This document shows positions 33,344-43,550 of a stretch of 64,000 nucleotides of DNA, one piece after another (position 1 is the first letter of the stretch; each line of letters begins with the position of its first letter). The notes under the pieces were generated by a model. It worked only from the letters and a program-made list of their open reading frames with translations, did no database searches and was not told the DNA's origin. The stretch covers positions 152,891 to 216,890 of the forward strand of contig PKTR01000003.1 in the NCBI GenBank assembly GCA_002869065.1, in the 5' to 3' direction. Position numbers and translations under genes: made by a program. The stretch is from Hyphomicrobiales bacterium (GTDB lineage: Bacteria > Pseudomonadota > Alphaproteobacteria > Rhizobiales > Rhodobiaceae).

Positions 33344-34846
33344 ATGAAAACGACACTGTCCTTCCTGGTCGCATTTGGCCTTCTGGCCGGCGCGCCGACG
33401 GCCGAGGCACAGACCTACGCCGCGGACGTGCCTGAATCCATCACGACGCCCGACGTCGTCGAAACCGAACGCCTCGGCACGCTGAAATTCTTCGACGGAA
33501 TGCCCGATGAGGCAACCGTCAAGAAGGTCTATGACAACATCGACTTCTCGCGCGCCGTCGAAACCTTCCTAAACGGCATCCCAGCCGCCTCGATCTATGG
33601 CATGTGCCACGGTATGGAGGAAGCCGGCATCCCGGCACACACCATCGGCATGACCGAGGAGCTTCTCGACGCCAGAGGGCTTCTGCTCACCGGCAACTCG
33701 ACCACGGTCTACGTGATGACCTGCCTCGACCTGAAACAGGGTCCGGTCGTCATGGAGGTTTCGCCGGGCCTTCTCGGTGGCGTCGACGATGCCTTCTTCC
33801 GTTGGGACACCGATGTCGGCATCACCGGCCCGGATCAGGGTCGCGGAGGGCGCTACCTGTTCCTGCCGCCGCACTATGACGGGCCGGTCCCGGCGATGGG
33901 CTTCCACGTCATCAAGACCAGGACCAACACACATTGGCTCTTCGCCCGCGCTTTCGTGACAGAGGCCGGCGTGGAAGCTGCTGTTGCCGGGGTCAAGGCG
34001 GGAACCAGGATCTATCCGCTGTCGCAAGCGAAAAACCCGCCGGAGCAGGTCTTCGTCAACTTTTCCGGCAAGCAGCTCAATACTGTGCACGCCAATGACG
34101 TAACCTTTTTCGACGAATTGAACGCGATCGTCCAGAACGAGCCGGCCGATGCCTTCGATCCGGAAATCGCCGGTCTGTTCGCCGCGATCGGCATCAAGAA
34201 AGGCGTGCCGTTCGAACCCGACGCGCGGATGAAGAAGATCCTCACCGACGCCGCCGCCGTTGGCAACGCCACGGTTCGCGCCATCACCTTCCGCCCGCGC
34301 GATCGCGACCGCTTCTATTTCTACCCGGACCGCAACTGGTACACGAGCTTTGCCGGCGGCAGCCACGAATTCCTCGGCGATGGCGCGCGCGGCCTCGACG
34401 ACCGGGCGATGTTCCACTACTCCGCAACCGGCATCACGCCGGCAATGGCCTCGCCGCAGGTCGGCACCGGTTCGATCTACGCCTTCACGCCGCATGACGC
34501 GACCGGCGCCTATCTCGACGGCGGCAAGACCTACAAGGTCACCCTGCCGGCGCCGATCCCCGCGAAAGACTTCTGGTCCTTCGTCGTCTACTCGACCCAG
34601 CACCGTTCGATGCTGGAGACCGACCAGCGCCTCGCTGGACTCGACAGCACGCTCGAGGACGTCAAGCCGAACGAGGATGGCTCCTATACGGTCTGGTTCG
34701 GCCCGAAGGCCCCGGAGGGCAAGGAAGGCAACTGGGTCCAGACCATGCCTAAGAAGGGATACATGGTCATTCTGCGGCTCTATGGTCCGCTTGAGCCTTG
34801 GTTCGACAAGACCTGGAAGCCGAGCGACATGGAGCTCGTGAAATAA
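33344..34846 (+). CDS. exported DUF1254/DUF1214 protein, longer paralogue
   Basis: The product is 500 residues. Signal peptide: LSFLVAFGLLAGAPTAEAQ. The DUF1254 part contains GNSTTVYVMTCLDLKQGP, equivalent to the NxDTLY segment of its neighbour. The DUF1214 part contains FWSFVVYSTQHRSML and a C-terminal ILRLYGPLEPWFDKTWKP. It is only distantly related to the 32194 protein and is longer by about 130 residues, so the two are not a recent duplication. GGAGGA precedes the ATG. Terminator at 34886. The pair precedes an alkyl-sulfatase-like gene, which could use the same substrate class. Confidence 0.88.
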   Translation: MKTTLSFLVAFGLLAGAPTAEAQTYAADVPESITTPDVVETERLGTLKFFDGMPDEATVKKVYDNIDFSRAVETFLNGIPAASIYGMCHGMEEAGIPAHTIGMTEELLDARGLLLTGNSTTVYVMTCLDLKQGPVVMEVSPGLLGGVDDAFFRWDTDVGITGPDQGRGGRYLFLPPHYDGPVPAMGFHVIKTRTNTHWLFARAFVTEAGVEAAVAGVKAGTRIYPLSQAKNPPEQVFVNFSGKQLNTVHANDVTFFDELNAIVQNEPADAFDPEIAGLFAAIGIKKGVPFEPDARMKKILTDAAAVGNATVRAITFRPRDRDRFYFYPDRNWYTSFAGGSHEFLGDGARGLDDRAMFHYSATGITPAMASPQVGTGSIYAFTPHDATGAYLDGGKTYKVTLPAPIPAKDFWSFVVYSTQHRSMLETDQRLAGLDSTLEDVKPNEDGSYTVWFGPKAPEGKEGNWVQTMPKKGYMVILRLYGPLEPWFDKTWKPSDMELVK

Positions 34847-34885
34847 CGATCCGACAGGGCGGACAATCGCCAGAACACGAACCGC

Positions 34886-34915
34886 AAAGGCCGGCATCCG
34901 CCGGCCTTTGTCATT
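34886..34915 (+). terminator. terminator after the DUF1254 pair
   Basis: AAAGGCCGGC (34886) pairs with GCCGGCCTTT (34900), loop ATCC, followed by GTCATTT. Confidence 0.82.
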
Positions 34916-35143
34916 TCCGGCCCGCCTTGCGTTCATCGCAAATCTCGAGGCCCATCCCGCCCCTTCCAAAGAGGGGCCTGCGCGCATCCGGCAAACCACT
35001 GCCTGGCGCAAAATGGATCATCGAGCAGCGCGGCTTTCGCTAAAATTTCCCCGTCCAACGACAGCGACTCCTTCGGCTTCAACCGAACGGAGCGAAAGGG
35101 AGCCTGACCATTTCCGGGCCCTTTCTCGAAGATGGAGGGAAAA

Positions 35144-36991
35144 ATGAAGATCGCAGGAAACCGAGTTGCGACATTTGCCGCGGCCGCCTCAATGCTGGTC
35201 GCAATGTCGGGCGGCGTATTCGCCGCAAACGAGCCGTCATCGCGCTACATGGGCGCGCCTGCCGAACTGGTGACGGCGCCGAACGGCGCGATCATCAACA
35301 AGGAAGTCGTCGAGGAACTCCCCAAAACCGGTTGGACGGCCGGTCCCGAGATCGAGAACCCGGCGAAGGGCGTCTACGTGCTAGGTGGTTATCTCATCTC
35401 CGCCTGCATCGTCGTGGAAGCCGAGGACGGCCTCATCGTCTTCGATACCGGCGACACCAAGAAGGACGGTGAAAACCTCCTGAAGGCGATCCGCACCTTT
35501 ACCGACAAGCCGGTCAAGGCGATCGTCTACGGGCATTCCCACTATCCGTTCGGCGCCGGTATTCTCGCCGAAAACAATGAGGCGACGGTCTACGGACACC
35601 CGAACCTCAATGCGGTCGTCGAAGAGAACATGACCGCCGGTGGCGCACCAGCTTTCTTTCCGGAAATCAGCCCGCTATTGACCGCCCGCGCGCTGCAGCA
35701 GTTCAACTTCTTCCTCCCCGCCGAAGGACCCGATGCCTGGTTCAGCCCGACCAACCTGTCGGCAGGCGAACTGGCGTTCCTGCCGGTCAACCGGCCGGTC
35801 GAGGATGGCGAGATCATCGACGTTCTCGGCATCAAGATGCAGTTCTTCACCAAATACGGCACCGACGACAAGGTGCACACCACGGTGTGGCTGCCCGACC
35901 GCAAGATCCTCATTGAAAACGGATTGTGGGCTACGCCGCCGAATATGTACTCGATCCGCGGCGACCTGTTCCGCGACGCCCGCGAGTGGATGAAGCTGGT
36001 CCGCCTCATGCGCGATCTCGAACCGGAGGTTCTCGTCGGCTATGCGCATCGCCCGATTGTCGGCAAGGACCAGATCCACGAGACGCTGAACGCCTATGCC
36101 GACGGCATCGCATTCACCCTCGACCAGACGCTGCGCCACATCCTCGGCGGCTACGGCCCGGAGGATCTGCGCAACACGATCAAGATGCCGGAATATCTGG
36201 AAGCCGACCCGCACAACTTCCAGAGCTACGGCGAATTGTCGTTCCAGACACCGGCGATCTACTACTACGCCGTCGGCTGGTACAACAACGACGCCGCGAC
36301 GATCTTCCGGCCCTCGCCTAACGAAGAAGCCGAGCGGATCGTCGCCCTGATCGGCGGACGCGACAAGGTTCTGGAGGCTGCCAAGGCCGCGTTCGAGAAG
36401 AAGGAATATGCCTGGTCCGCGCAGCTTGTGAATTACCTCTACAAGCTCGACGACAAGGACAAGGACGTTCGTGCGTTCAAGGCCAAGGTGCTGCGCCAAC
36501 TCGGCTATCTCGCCACCGGCGCGAATGCCCGCTCGCATCTCCTGACCCAGGCCCTGGCGCTTGAGGGCAAGATCACGTTGCCCCGTCTCATTCCGCCGCA
36601 ACCGGCCAGCATCGCCGCGGCGCCTGCTGCCACCGTTGACTACTTCCGTGTCCGCATCGATCCCGAAAAGAGCGGCGAAACCGACAAGTTGATCCGGCTC
36701 GAATTCACCGATGGCGCAAAATCGGTCGTCGGCCTGCACATCCGGCGAGCCGTCGTCGAGTTCGTCAACGATCTGGACGCCTATCCGCGTGATGCGGACG
36801 TCACGCTTGCACTCTCCGGCGCGACTTGGGCCAAGGTCGCACTCAGCACCGACGAGGTCGGCGATCTGATCGCGGCCGGCGAAATCGAGGTCAAGCACGG
36901 TTCCGCCGAAGACGCCGACAAGCTGTTCGACATGTTCGATCGCTACCGCCCGGAAAAAGCCGTGCTCATCGCACCGCATCTGCACGATTGA
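35144..36991 (+). CDS. alkyl-sulfatase-like MBL-fold protein with altered metal site
   Basis: The product is 615 residues with a signal peptide (FAAAASMLVAMSGGVFA). It has the architecture of SdsA1/BDS1 alkyl sulfatases: an N-terminal metallo-beta-lactamase domain, a dimerisation domain (about 300-470) and a C-terminal SCP2-like domain. The canonical zinc motif HxHxDH is changed: residues read GHSHYPFGAG (His131, His133, then Pro135, Phe136). A position that is normally Glu looks like His245; Glu258 (LIENG) and His302 (GYAHRP) are kept. Sulfatase activity therefore cannot be assumed. GGAGGGA precedes the ATG at 35144. A hairpin at 37020 follows. Confidence 0.85.
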   Translation: MKIAGNRVATFAAAASMLVAMSGGVFAANEPSSRYMGAPAELVTAPNGAIINKEVVEELPKTGWTAGPEIENPAKGVYVLGGYLISACIVVEAEDGLIVFDTGDTKKDGENLLKAIRTFTDKPVKAIVYGHSHYPFGAGILAENNEATVYGHPNLNAVVEENMTAGGAPAFFPEISPLLTARALQQFNFFLPAEGPDAWFSPTNLSAGELAFLPVNRPVEDGEIIDVLGIKMQFFTKYGTDDKVHTTVWLPDRKILIENGLWATPPNMYSIRGDLFRDAREWMKLVRLMRDLEPEVLVGYAHRPIVGKDQIHETLNAYADGIAFTLDQTLRHILGGYGPEDLRNTIKMPEYLEADPHNFQSYGELSFQTPAIYYYAVGWYNNDAATIFRPSPNEEAERIVALIGGRDKVLEAAKAAFEKKEYAWSAQLVNYLYKLDDKDKDVRAFKAKVLRQLGYLATGANARSHLLTQALALEGKITLPRLIPPQPASIAAAPAATVDYFRVRIDPEKSGETDKLIRLEFTDGAKSVVGLHIRRAVVEFVNDLDAYPRDADVTLALSGATWAKVALSTDEVGDLIAAGEIEVKHGSAEDADKLFDMFDRYRPEKAVLIAPHLHD

Positions 36992-37019
36992 TCGGTTCAG
37001 GCAGTCCTGAACACCGGCC

Positions 37020-37047
37020 GGGGCGGCGTCGGAAACGATGCCGCCCC
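37020..37047 (+). terminator. hairpin between converging sulfatase-like and AraC genes
   Basis: GGGGCGGC (37020-37027) pairs with GCCGCCCC (37040-37047), extended by GTC/GAT. The T-tail is poor, so this is a weaker terminator candidate. Confidence 0.45.
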
Positions 37048-37073
37048 GTTGCCATTTCCGTCCTCGGGAATGT

Positions 37074-38129
37074 TCAAGGAAAGCGGTATTGCTGCGGCGA
37101 CATACCGGTTTCGCGGCGAAAGGCGCGGGCGAAATGGGCCGCTGACGAATACCCGAGCTGAACCGAAATCTCCGTGACCGAATTCGTCGTACCGCGCAGC
37201 AATTCCTTCGCGCGGATCACACGCGTGGCATTGACCAGACTGCGGAAGTCGGTGCCGTCCTGATTGAGCCCGCGCTGCAGCGACCGCGTACTGGTCTCGA
37301 ACGCCCTTGCCGCTGCGTCGAGCGATACCGTTCCCGCCAGTATCTGCACCCGGATATGGGCGGCGACATCGTCGGCGAGACTTCTCGGGCTCGCACTCAA
37401 CGTCCGCGCCCGCGCCAGATCGTCTATGGTCAATGTCTGCGGCGCAGCGCGGCGCCCCGAGGCGCGTAGCAAGGGCTCGGTTTCAAAGACAACACTGACC
37501 GCCCTCGCATCGAACACGATCGGACATTGAAACGCGTCCTCGAACCGGGCGCCGCGCGACGGGCGCGGGATATCGAGCTCGATACGCACCGGCCGCCAGC
37601 CACGTGGCATGAACGCCCGGCAGAGATTCTGCATGATCGCCGCCGTTCCGATCGCAACGGTGGTGTAGCCGTCCAGATGCCGCGCGGCGCTCAGATAGCT
37701 GAAGCGCGCAATGCCGTTTCCCGCCGCCAGCGAGACCTGGTCGCCGCGGCTGTGATAGCCGATCGTGTGGATCGCGCGATTGATCGCCTCGCCAAGCGAG
37801 CCGGCCTGATAGACGTAGTCGCCCCACACGCCGTAGGTTTGCGCCGTCTGGACCTGTGCCAGCTCGAGCCCGAAATACGCATCGCCCACACATGCTTCGA
37901 CCTCCTTGAAGAAGGTCGCCATCGTCGCGTGCGGAATGAAGCAGGCGTCGTCCTGCAACAATTCGATATCGAGCATTGCCGCGCGATTGGCCCGTTGCAG
38001 AGTTCGGGCACCATATGCCTGACGAATGAGGTCGGGCGAATTGGCGAGCGCCAGAGCAGACACCATCGTCCGCTCGCCTGAGCGAAGCCTGCCGTATGCC
38101 GATCTCATGTCGTCAGCGCGCAACGGCAT
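37074..38129 (-). CDS. AraC-family transcriptional regulator
   Basis: The product is 351 residues. The N-terminal 200 residues resemble the Arabinose_bd-type ligand domain of OruR/ArgR-like AraC regulators. The C-terminal HTH has two helix-turn-helix units, with SLDAAARAFETSTRSLQRGL and VTEISVQLGYSSAAHFARAF, then the family end RRETGMSPQQYR. The start at 38129 follows CAGGGGGA; in-frame starts at 38195 and 38108 exist. The gene converges with the sulfatase-like gene and is divergent from the GAF-Fis gene. Direct repeats at 38298 and 38319 are its candidate operator. Confidence 0.88.
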   Translation of the reverse strand: MPLRADDMRSAYGRLRSGERTMVSALALANSPDLIRQAYGARTLQRANRAAMLDIELLQDDACFIPHATMATFFKEVEACVGDAYFGLELAQVQTAQTYGVWGDYVYQAGSLGEAINRAIHTIGYHSRGDQVSLAAGNGIARFSYLSAARHLDGYTTVAIGTAAIMQNLCRAFMPRGWRPVRIELDIPRPSRGARFEDAFQCPIVFDARAVSVVFETEPLLRASGRRAAPQTLTIDDLARARTLSASPRSLADDVAAHIRVQILAGTVSLDAAARAFETSTRSLQRGLNQDGTDFRSLVNATRVIRAKELLRGTTNSVTEISVQLGYSSAAHFARAFRRETGMSPQQYRFP

Positions 38130-38297
38130 TCCCCCTGTCCGTTCTCGGCTACAGCTCTCAGGACACAACCATAGAAAAGCCTTCCGGTGCACCACTCGAA
38201 TTTAACGCGAACCCGACATGCCGCCAACCGCCCTTCCGTCAGGCGAAGCATCGGCCGCAGCCGCGTCGCGCACCCGACACGCACCGGTAGATTGCGC

Positions 38298-38326
38298 ACT
38301 GTCCATCTCCTGTGACAAACTGTCCA
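38298..38326. promoter_or_regulatory. two 8-bp direct repeats 21 bp apart
   Basis: ACTGTCCA occurs at 38298-38305 and 38319-38326, a 21-bp period, i.e. two helical turns. This is the arrangement typical of AraC-family operators. It lies in the gap between the AraC gene and the GAF-Fis gene. Confidence 0.45.
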
Positions 38327-38387
38327 CCCTTGGCAAAACGCGCGAGCACAAGCGCGCCGGGACAGGGCGACGGGAGGACGGCCCGCC

Positions 38388-39347
38388 TTGAACGCACGCC
38401 ATACCGAAAAGGTCATCGAGACGGCCCAGTCGAAGTCCGCCGCGGCACAATCGCGGCTGGCAGCATCGTGGCGCCGATCCATCGTCACGCACGGCCTCGA
38501 CCCCGCGGAACACCGCGCGCCCGAACGGCTCGATGAGCCGGCGCTGAAAGAAAAGTGCGAAAAGCTCGAACGCTTTCTGACCATCGCCGCCCCCAAACTC
38601 GACCGGCTCTACACGCTGGTCGGCTCGTCGGGATGCGGCGTGCTCCTGACCGACGCCGACGGCGTCATCCTCGATCAGCGCTGCAGCGAAGCCGATGCGC
38701 AGGTGTTCCGGAAATGGGGTCTGTGGCGCGGCGCGATGTGGAGCGAGGCCGCCGAAGGCACCAACGGCATCGGCACCTGCCTTGCCGAAAAGCGCCGGCT
38801 GATCATCCATCGTGACGAGCACTTCTTCGCCCGCAATACCGATCTGAGCTGCATGGACGCACCGATCTTCGGCGCCGACGGCCGTGTCATCGCCGCGCTC
38901 GACGTGTCGTCCGCCCGCACCGACAAGACTGAGGATTTCAACCGCCTGATCGCGGCGATGGTGGCGCAGATGGCCGGCCAGATCGAAGCCGACTTCTTCC
39001 GCGCATCCTTCCCGCGATCCCGCGTCATCGTCGCCGAAAGCGACGAAACCGGCGATGCCATCCTGATTGCCGTCGACGAAGACGACATCGTCGTCGGTGC
39101 CAACCGCGCCGCCCGCCGCGCCTATGATCTCGGCAGCGAACCGGCCCTTCAGCCCCGTCCGGCGGCAGATCTGCTCGAAGGCCATACCGACGGATCAGGC
39201 TTCCAGAAGGCGGAACGCTCGACCGTCAAGCAGGCACTGATACGGGCAAACGGCAACGTCTCGGCGGCCGCTCGCGAACTCGGAATCGGCCGAGCAACCC
39301 TCTACCGGCGCATGAAACGGCTCGGTCTCAGCGAAAATGACGGCTGA
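38388..39347 (+). CDS. GAF domain-Fis HTH regulator (AcoR-like without AAA+)
   Basis: The product is 319 residues. The region of about 70-205 is a GAF-like sensor of the AcoR type (GCGVLLTDADGVILDQRC, EGTNGIGTCLAEKRRLIIHRDEHFF, MDAPIFGADGRVIAALDVSSA). The C-terminal Fis-type HTH is at 275-319 (VKQALIRANGNVSAAARELG, RATLYRRMKRLGL). The sigma-54-interacting AAA+ domain is absent. It therefore probably regulates a sigma-70 promoter. It sits immediately upstream of an aldehyde dehydrogenase gene, and an inverted repeat overlaps the gap. Inferred ligand: a small carbonyl or alcohol. Confidence 0.85.
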   Translation: MNARHTEKVIETAQSKSAAAQSRLAASWRRSIVTHGLDPAEHRAPERLDEPALKEKCEKLERFLTIAAPKLDRLYTLVGSSGCGVLLTDADGVILDQRCSEADAQVFRKWGLWRGAMWSEAAEGTNGIGTCLAEKRRLIIHRDEHFFARNTDLSCMDAPIFGADGRVIAALDVSSARTDKTEDFNRLIAAMVAQMAGQIEADFFRASFPRSRVIVAESDETGDAILIAVDEDDIVVGANRAARRAYDLGSEPALQPRPAADLLEGHTDGSGFQKAERSTVKQALIRANGNVSAAARELGIGRATLYRRMKRLGLSENDG

Positions 39348-39349
39348 TG

Positions 39350-39367
39350 TGTCTCACATCTGAGACA
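39350..39367. promoter_or_regulatory. 18-bp inverted repeat, candidate operator of the GAF-Fis regulator
   Basis: TGTCTCA (39350-39356) and TGAGACA (39361-39367) are perfect inverted 7-bp arms around CATC. The element lies just after the regulator's stop codon and 106 bp upstream of the aldehyde dehydrogenase. Fis-type HTH dimers bind such symmetric sites. Confidence 0.55.
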
Positions 39368-39472
39368 GGCTTGCGAAGCCAAGTGCCGCGCCCATCCTGA
39401 CTTTCAAAAGCCGACTACACATCCTCCCGAAGTGCACGGGCACAAAGCCCGAAAACCCTGGGAGGAATATCC

Positions 39473-40993
<1,521 letters not shown>

Positions 40994-41046
40994 TATCCCC
41001 CGGGAGAAGTCCGCACTTCTCCCCTCTCCGCGAGGCCTCTCGCGCG

Positions 41047-41066
41047 GGCCCCCTTCGGGGGGCCCG
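41047..41066 (+). other. strong UUCG-loop hairpin between ALDH and DUF779 genes
   Basis: GGGCCCCC and GGGGGCCC form a perfect 8-bp stem with a TTCG loop, placed 54 bp after the ALDH stop. No T-run follows, so it probably acts as an mRNA stabiliser or partial terminator rather than a true terminator. Confidence 0.55.
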
Positions 41067-41096
41067 ATGGGCGGCCGCGACAAACCGGAGACGGTC

Positions 41097-41519
41097 ATGA
41101 ACGACACCCCCATCTCCTGCGCCACAAACGGCGCGCCGCTGCCCGGCACCGAGCCGCTCGCACGGGTGACCGCGACACCCGCCGCCCGCGAGCTGATCGC
41201 CGAGATCCGCGCCGATCACGGCGACATCCTGTTTCACCAGTCGGGTGGATGCTGCGACGGTTCAGCCCCGATGTGCTACCCGACGAGCGACTTCATCATC
41301 GGCGACACGGACATCAAGCTGGGCGAGATCGACGGCGTCGAAGTGTTCATTTCCGGACCGCAATTCGAGGTATGGAAGCACACCCAGCTCATCCTCGACG
41401 TGGTGCCCGGACGCGGCGGCATGTTTTCGCTCGACAATGGCCGCGAGCGCCGCTTCCTCACCCGCTCGCGAGTGTTTTCCGAGGACGAACTGCAGGCGCT
41501 GGAGCACAGCGCACGCTGA
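41097..41519 (+). CDS. DUF779 family protein, ALDH partner
   Basis: The product is 140 residues. DUF779 features are VTATPAARELIAEIRADHG, ILFHQSGGCCDGSAPMCYP with three cysteines, and EVFISGPQFEVWKHTQLILDVVPG. These proteins are nearly always encoded beside acetaldehyde-type aldehyde dehydrogenases, as here. The role is unknown; the Cys-rich motif suggests a metal site or aldehyde-related accessory function. The ATG at 41097 follows a CCGGAG ribosome binding site. Confidence 0.9.
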   Translation: MNDTPISCATNGAPLPGTEPLARVTATPAARELIAEIRADHGDILFHQSGGCCDGSAPMCYPTSDFIIGDTDIKLGEIDGVEVFISGPQFEVWKHTQLILDVVPGRGGMFSLDNGRERRFLTRSRVFSEDELQALEHSAR

Positions 41520-41613
41520 CGGTCCGACGGGGCAAGGGCGCCGCCACACCAACCCGATTCACGTTTTCTCCAGAGCTTTTTGAGATCATCGCTCCGAACC
41601 AACGGAGATCGCG

Positions 41614-43296
41614 ATGCTCAACTGGCACCGGCTCGGCTCAACCGCCTACGCCAACCAGCGCTACGATACGCTTGTCCTGCTCGAGGGGGTCGTGAAGACA
41701 CCCTATCTCGACACCGCATCGCCGCCGGCACCGACCATCGGCATCGGCTTCAATCTCGAATATCATCTCGGCACGGTACTGCGCGCGATCGTCGGCAACG
41801 CGCACTGGAGCCAGACGCTCGAAAACCGGCTGCAGGCGGTCATCGATGCCGGCTTCAGCTCGGGCCAGAACACGCTACTTCAAGACCGCCTGAATGCGGT
41901 CATGCGGGAGTGGCACAACACCCGCGACAGCGACGTCCCGACCACCTTTGCATTTGCGACGACAGCCCAGATCAAGGCCGCGCTTGCCACCGTAAGCACC
42001 GAATACGAGGATATCGTCACCGCCAAACTCGGCGATATCCCGGACTCCGAAGAACGCGTCGCGCTGTTCACCCTCGCCTATAACAGCCCGGCCCTGATCG
42101 GCCCGAAGCTGACCGCCGCGATCCAGAACGGCAACCGCGCCGAGGCCTGGTACGAGATCCGCTACAATTCGAACGGCAGCGAGAGCCTCGGCATCGCCAA
42201 TCGCCGCTACGTCGAGGCCGACACTTTCGACCTGTTCGACGACGACAGCCCGAGCAAGGCCGAGGCAATGAAGATCGGCCGCATGTATGCCGATCACCGC
42301 GACGACATTCTCAGCTACGAGGCGAGCTTCGATCCCGTCAGCGCCGGCGTAACCAAGGGCGTCGCCGGCATCGCCTCGATCCTCGACGAATACGCCCCGG
42401 CGGTCGCAAAGCTCGAAGCCGTGTTCGATATCGGCCCGGCCTTCAGCTTCGAGGAGCTGCAGGTCGCGAGCAGCGGCAACCGTCGCCTCACCGGCGACGG
42501 CACGGCTCACGACGACAGCGGCAACAACCAGGACCTCCTGATCGGCTCGGTGCACGCCAACCGGCTCAGCGGCAATGGCGGCAATGACGGCCTCATCGGT
42601 CTTGGCGGCAACGACGCCCTGTTCGGCGGTGGCGGCAGTGACTGGCTCGACGGCGGCGCCGGCAACGACACGCTCAGCGGCGGCGGCGGCAACGACCGCT
42701 ACGTCTACTCCGGCGGCAACGACAAACTCGTCGAACGGCCCGGATCCGGCAACGATTTCCTGATCATGCGCGACGCCGGCACCCTGCGCGCCGCCAACAT
42801 CGAACATCTCGCCATAGACGACGCGCTCGGCGGCCTCGCCCGCGTTTTCGGCAACGACATACGCACAATCGACCTGTCCTCAGGCAACGACCGCGTGACG
42901 CTCGTCATCAACAACGTCAAGGCGCGCGCCAGCGACGTCACCATCGACACCAGTGGCGGCAAGGATCGCATTGCCATTGTCGACCGAACCGACTGGAGCG
43001 ACTGGTCGGACAATGGCGACCCGGCCAAGACCTTCACCTTCGAACACTTCAACGGCAACGACCGCATCGACCTGCGCTCCTTCGACATCGACAAGGTGGT
43101 CACCGGCACGGAGGGCACGACGCTCTCCACCGGCCTCGTGCTGATGGCACCCGACGCGGTTCTCAAGAAGGGCGGCTCCGTGCTGATCGAAAACACCACC
43201 GGCGACTGGGTGATCGCCAGCATCGACCATGCCGCCGACGACACGTTCGGGCCCGCTTTCAGCGGCAACATCACCGAGGACAGCTTCCTGATCTGA
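41614..43296 (+). CDS. RTX protein with N-terminal lysozyme-like (GH24) domain
   Basis: The product is 560 residues. Residues about 15-200 resemble T4-type lysozymes: the catalytic Glu in LVLLEGVVKTPYLDT (Glu24), the Asp of YLDT (Asp33) and PTIGIGFNL with its Thr41. Later TLAYNSPALIGPKLTAAI and RRYVEADTFDLF match the helical lobe. RTX nonapeptides occupy about residues 305-375 (GGNDALFGGGGSDWLDGGAG). The remaining 185 residues are beta-rich and end DSFLI. There is no signal peptide. It is probably a type I-secreted muramidase. The ATG at 41614 follows GGAGATCGCG. There is no antitoxin-like immunity gene in the same direction. Confidence 0.8.
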   Translation: MLNWHRLGSTAYANQRYDTLVLLEGVVKTPYLDTASPPAPTIGIGFNLEYHLGTVLRAIVGNAHWSQTLENRLQAVIDAGFSSGQNTLLQDRLNAVMREWHNTRDSDVPTTFAFATTAQIKAALATVSTEYEDIVTAKLGDIPDSEERVALFTLAYNSPALIGPKLTAAIQNGNRAEAWYEIRYNSNGSESLGIANRRYVEADTFDLFDDDSPSKAEAMKIGRMYADHRDDILSYEASFDPVSAGVTKGVAGIASILDEYAPAVAKLEAVFDIGPAFSFEELQVASSGNRRLTGDGTAHDDSGNNQDLLIGSVHANRLSGNGGNDGLIGLGGNDALFGGGGSDWLDGGAGNDTLSGGGGNDRYVYSGGNDKLVERPGSGNDFLIMRDAGTLRAANIEHLAIDDALGGLARVFGNDIRTIDLSSGNDRVTLVINNVKARASDVTIDTSGGKDRIAIVDRTDWSDWSDNGDPAKTFTFEHFNGNDRIDLRSFDIDKVVTGTEGTTLSTGLVLMAPDAVLKKGGSVLIENTTGDWVIASIDHAADDTFGPAFSGNITEDSFLI

Positions 43297-43550
43297 CCCC
43301 GAACTGACGCTGGGGCAGATACCGCAGGCCTCCGAAATTCCCCCTAAGTCCCTCAGATATGGGCGGATTGACGCAACGTTTCCCTGGGATTTCCCTTGGC
43401 AATCGGGCCGGAAAGCGGCAAACTCCGTCGAGCAAAGTCTGGAAAAACCGGCAACGGGTGAACGGGCTCGAAAATACGGGGAAGCGCATCGGGACCGGCC
43501 GCATCGGGCATCGACAAGACCGGCGGCCTTGAGACGCGTGCGAAGGCACA

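Noticed and set aside
39368-39472. Sigma-54 promoter before the aldehyde dehydrogenase
   Set aside because: No GG-N10-GC pair of the -24/-12 type was found in the gap, and the regulator lacks the AAA+ domain.
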